From a bacterium UBA3756 (GTDB taxonomy: Bacteria; Bacteroidota; Bacteroidia; Bacteroidales; Bacteroidaceae): 6,491 nt of DNA. The translations under genes and the position numbers were made by a program. Under the pieces are notes generated by a model that saw only the letters and a list, made by a program, of their open reading frames with translations, ran no database searches and was not told the origin of the DNA. Shown in pieces: positions 6,374-6,491 of this stretch. Location of the stretch: assembly GCA_002371695.1 (NCBI GenBank), contig DFGG01000038.1:201-6691 (forward strand), in the 5' to 3' direction. Position 1 is the stretch's first letter. The number at the start of each line of letters is the position of its first letter.

Positions 6374-6491
6374 ATGAATATGAAGAAAAGGATCCTCGTT
6401 TTCGCCTTCACCGCCATCAGCATGTCGGCGCTGGGACAGACCCTGGAGGAGTGCTGGAGGGCTGCTGAGCAGAACTATCCGCTGATACGGC
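6374..6491 (+). CDS. TolC-family outer-membrane efflux protein, N-terminal fragment cut by window end
   Basis: Only about 39 codons are visible. They encode a signal peptide (MNMKKRILVFAFTAISMSALG, likely cleaved before Gln) followed by QTLEECWRAAEQNYPLIR, which is how mature TolC/OEP-family proteins of Bacteroidales typically begin. Such proteins form the outer-membrane channel of tripartite efflux or type I secretion systems. Three in-frame ATGs are possible: 6356, 6374 and 6380. The first lies 4 nt after the −7 element and would need a leaderless start with a charged prefix (MEIKND) before the signal peptide. 6374 or 6380 leave a short A-rich leader and a normal signal peptide; I chose 6374. 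The divergent AraC-family gene and shared operators suggest it heads a regulated efflux operon with membrane-fusion and pump genes to the right, which cannot be seen. Confidence 0.75.
   Translation, partial: MNMKKRILVFAFTAISMSALGQTLEECWRAAEQNYPLIR

Noticed and set aside
6211..6423. 70-codon minus-strand open frame with a hydrophobic N-terminus
   Set aside because: It lies across the divergent regulatory region and the start of the TolC-family gene; the operators and promoters explain the sequence better.

Overview
The window looks like chromosomal DNA of a member of the Bacteroidales, probably Prevotellaceae. Three things point there: the amino-acid character of RimP, NusA and IF-2; promoters with the Bacteroidetes −7 element TAnnTTTG (four copies, two with a TTTG exactly 20 bp upstream); and start codons preceded by A/T-rich leaders without Shine-Dalgarno sequences. 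The assignment rests on recognising these features, not on a database search.

Layout, left to right. Positions 1-3453, minus strand, hold the conserved rimP-nusA-infB operon, read from right to left. infB is cut by the left edge and lacks its 3' part. A good promoter lies upstream of rimP, with a 28-nt hairpin in the leader. Positions 3568-5235, minus strand, encode a secreted S41 (C-terminal processing) protease with its own promoter, so close to the ATG that the mRNA may be leaderless. Positions 5349-6209, minus strand, encode an AraC-family regulator. From 6356 or 6374, plus strand, to the right edge runs the start of a divergent TolC-family outer-membrane efflux gene, cut by the window end.

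How the genes work together. RimP (30S maturation), NusA (elongation, pausing and termination) and IF-2 (initiator tRNA placement) form a transcription-translation housekeeping unit. The AraC-family regulator and the divergent TolC-family gene look like a second unit: a locally regulated efflux operon whose pump genes would lie to the right of the window. Their intergenic region holds three copies of a 17-bp element, TCGTACAA-N6-AAY. Two are direct repeats 21 bp apart, the second overlapping the expected −33 region of the TolC-gene promoter. The third is inverted, 63 bp away, and lies between the regulator's predicted transcription start and its ATG. This resembles the classical AraC I1/I2 arrangement and predicts activation of the efflux operon plus autorepression. 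It is the most informative non-coding signal here.

No RNA genes, insertion sequences, CRISPR arrays or prophage signs were seen. No stretch above 300 bases lacks a gene; the longest gap, 6210-6355 (about 146 bp), is the regulatory region just described.
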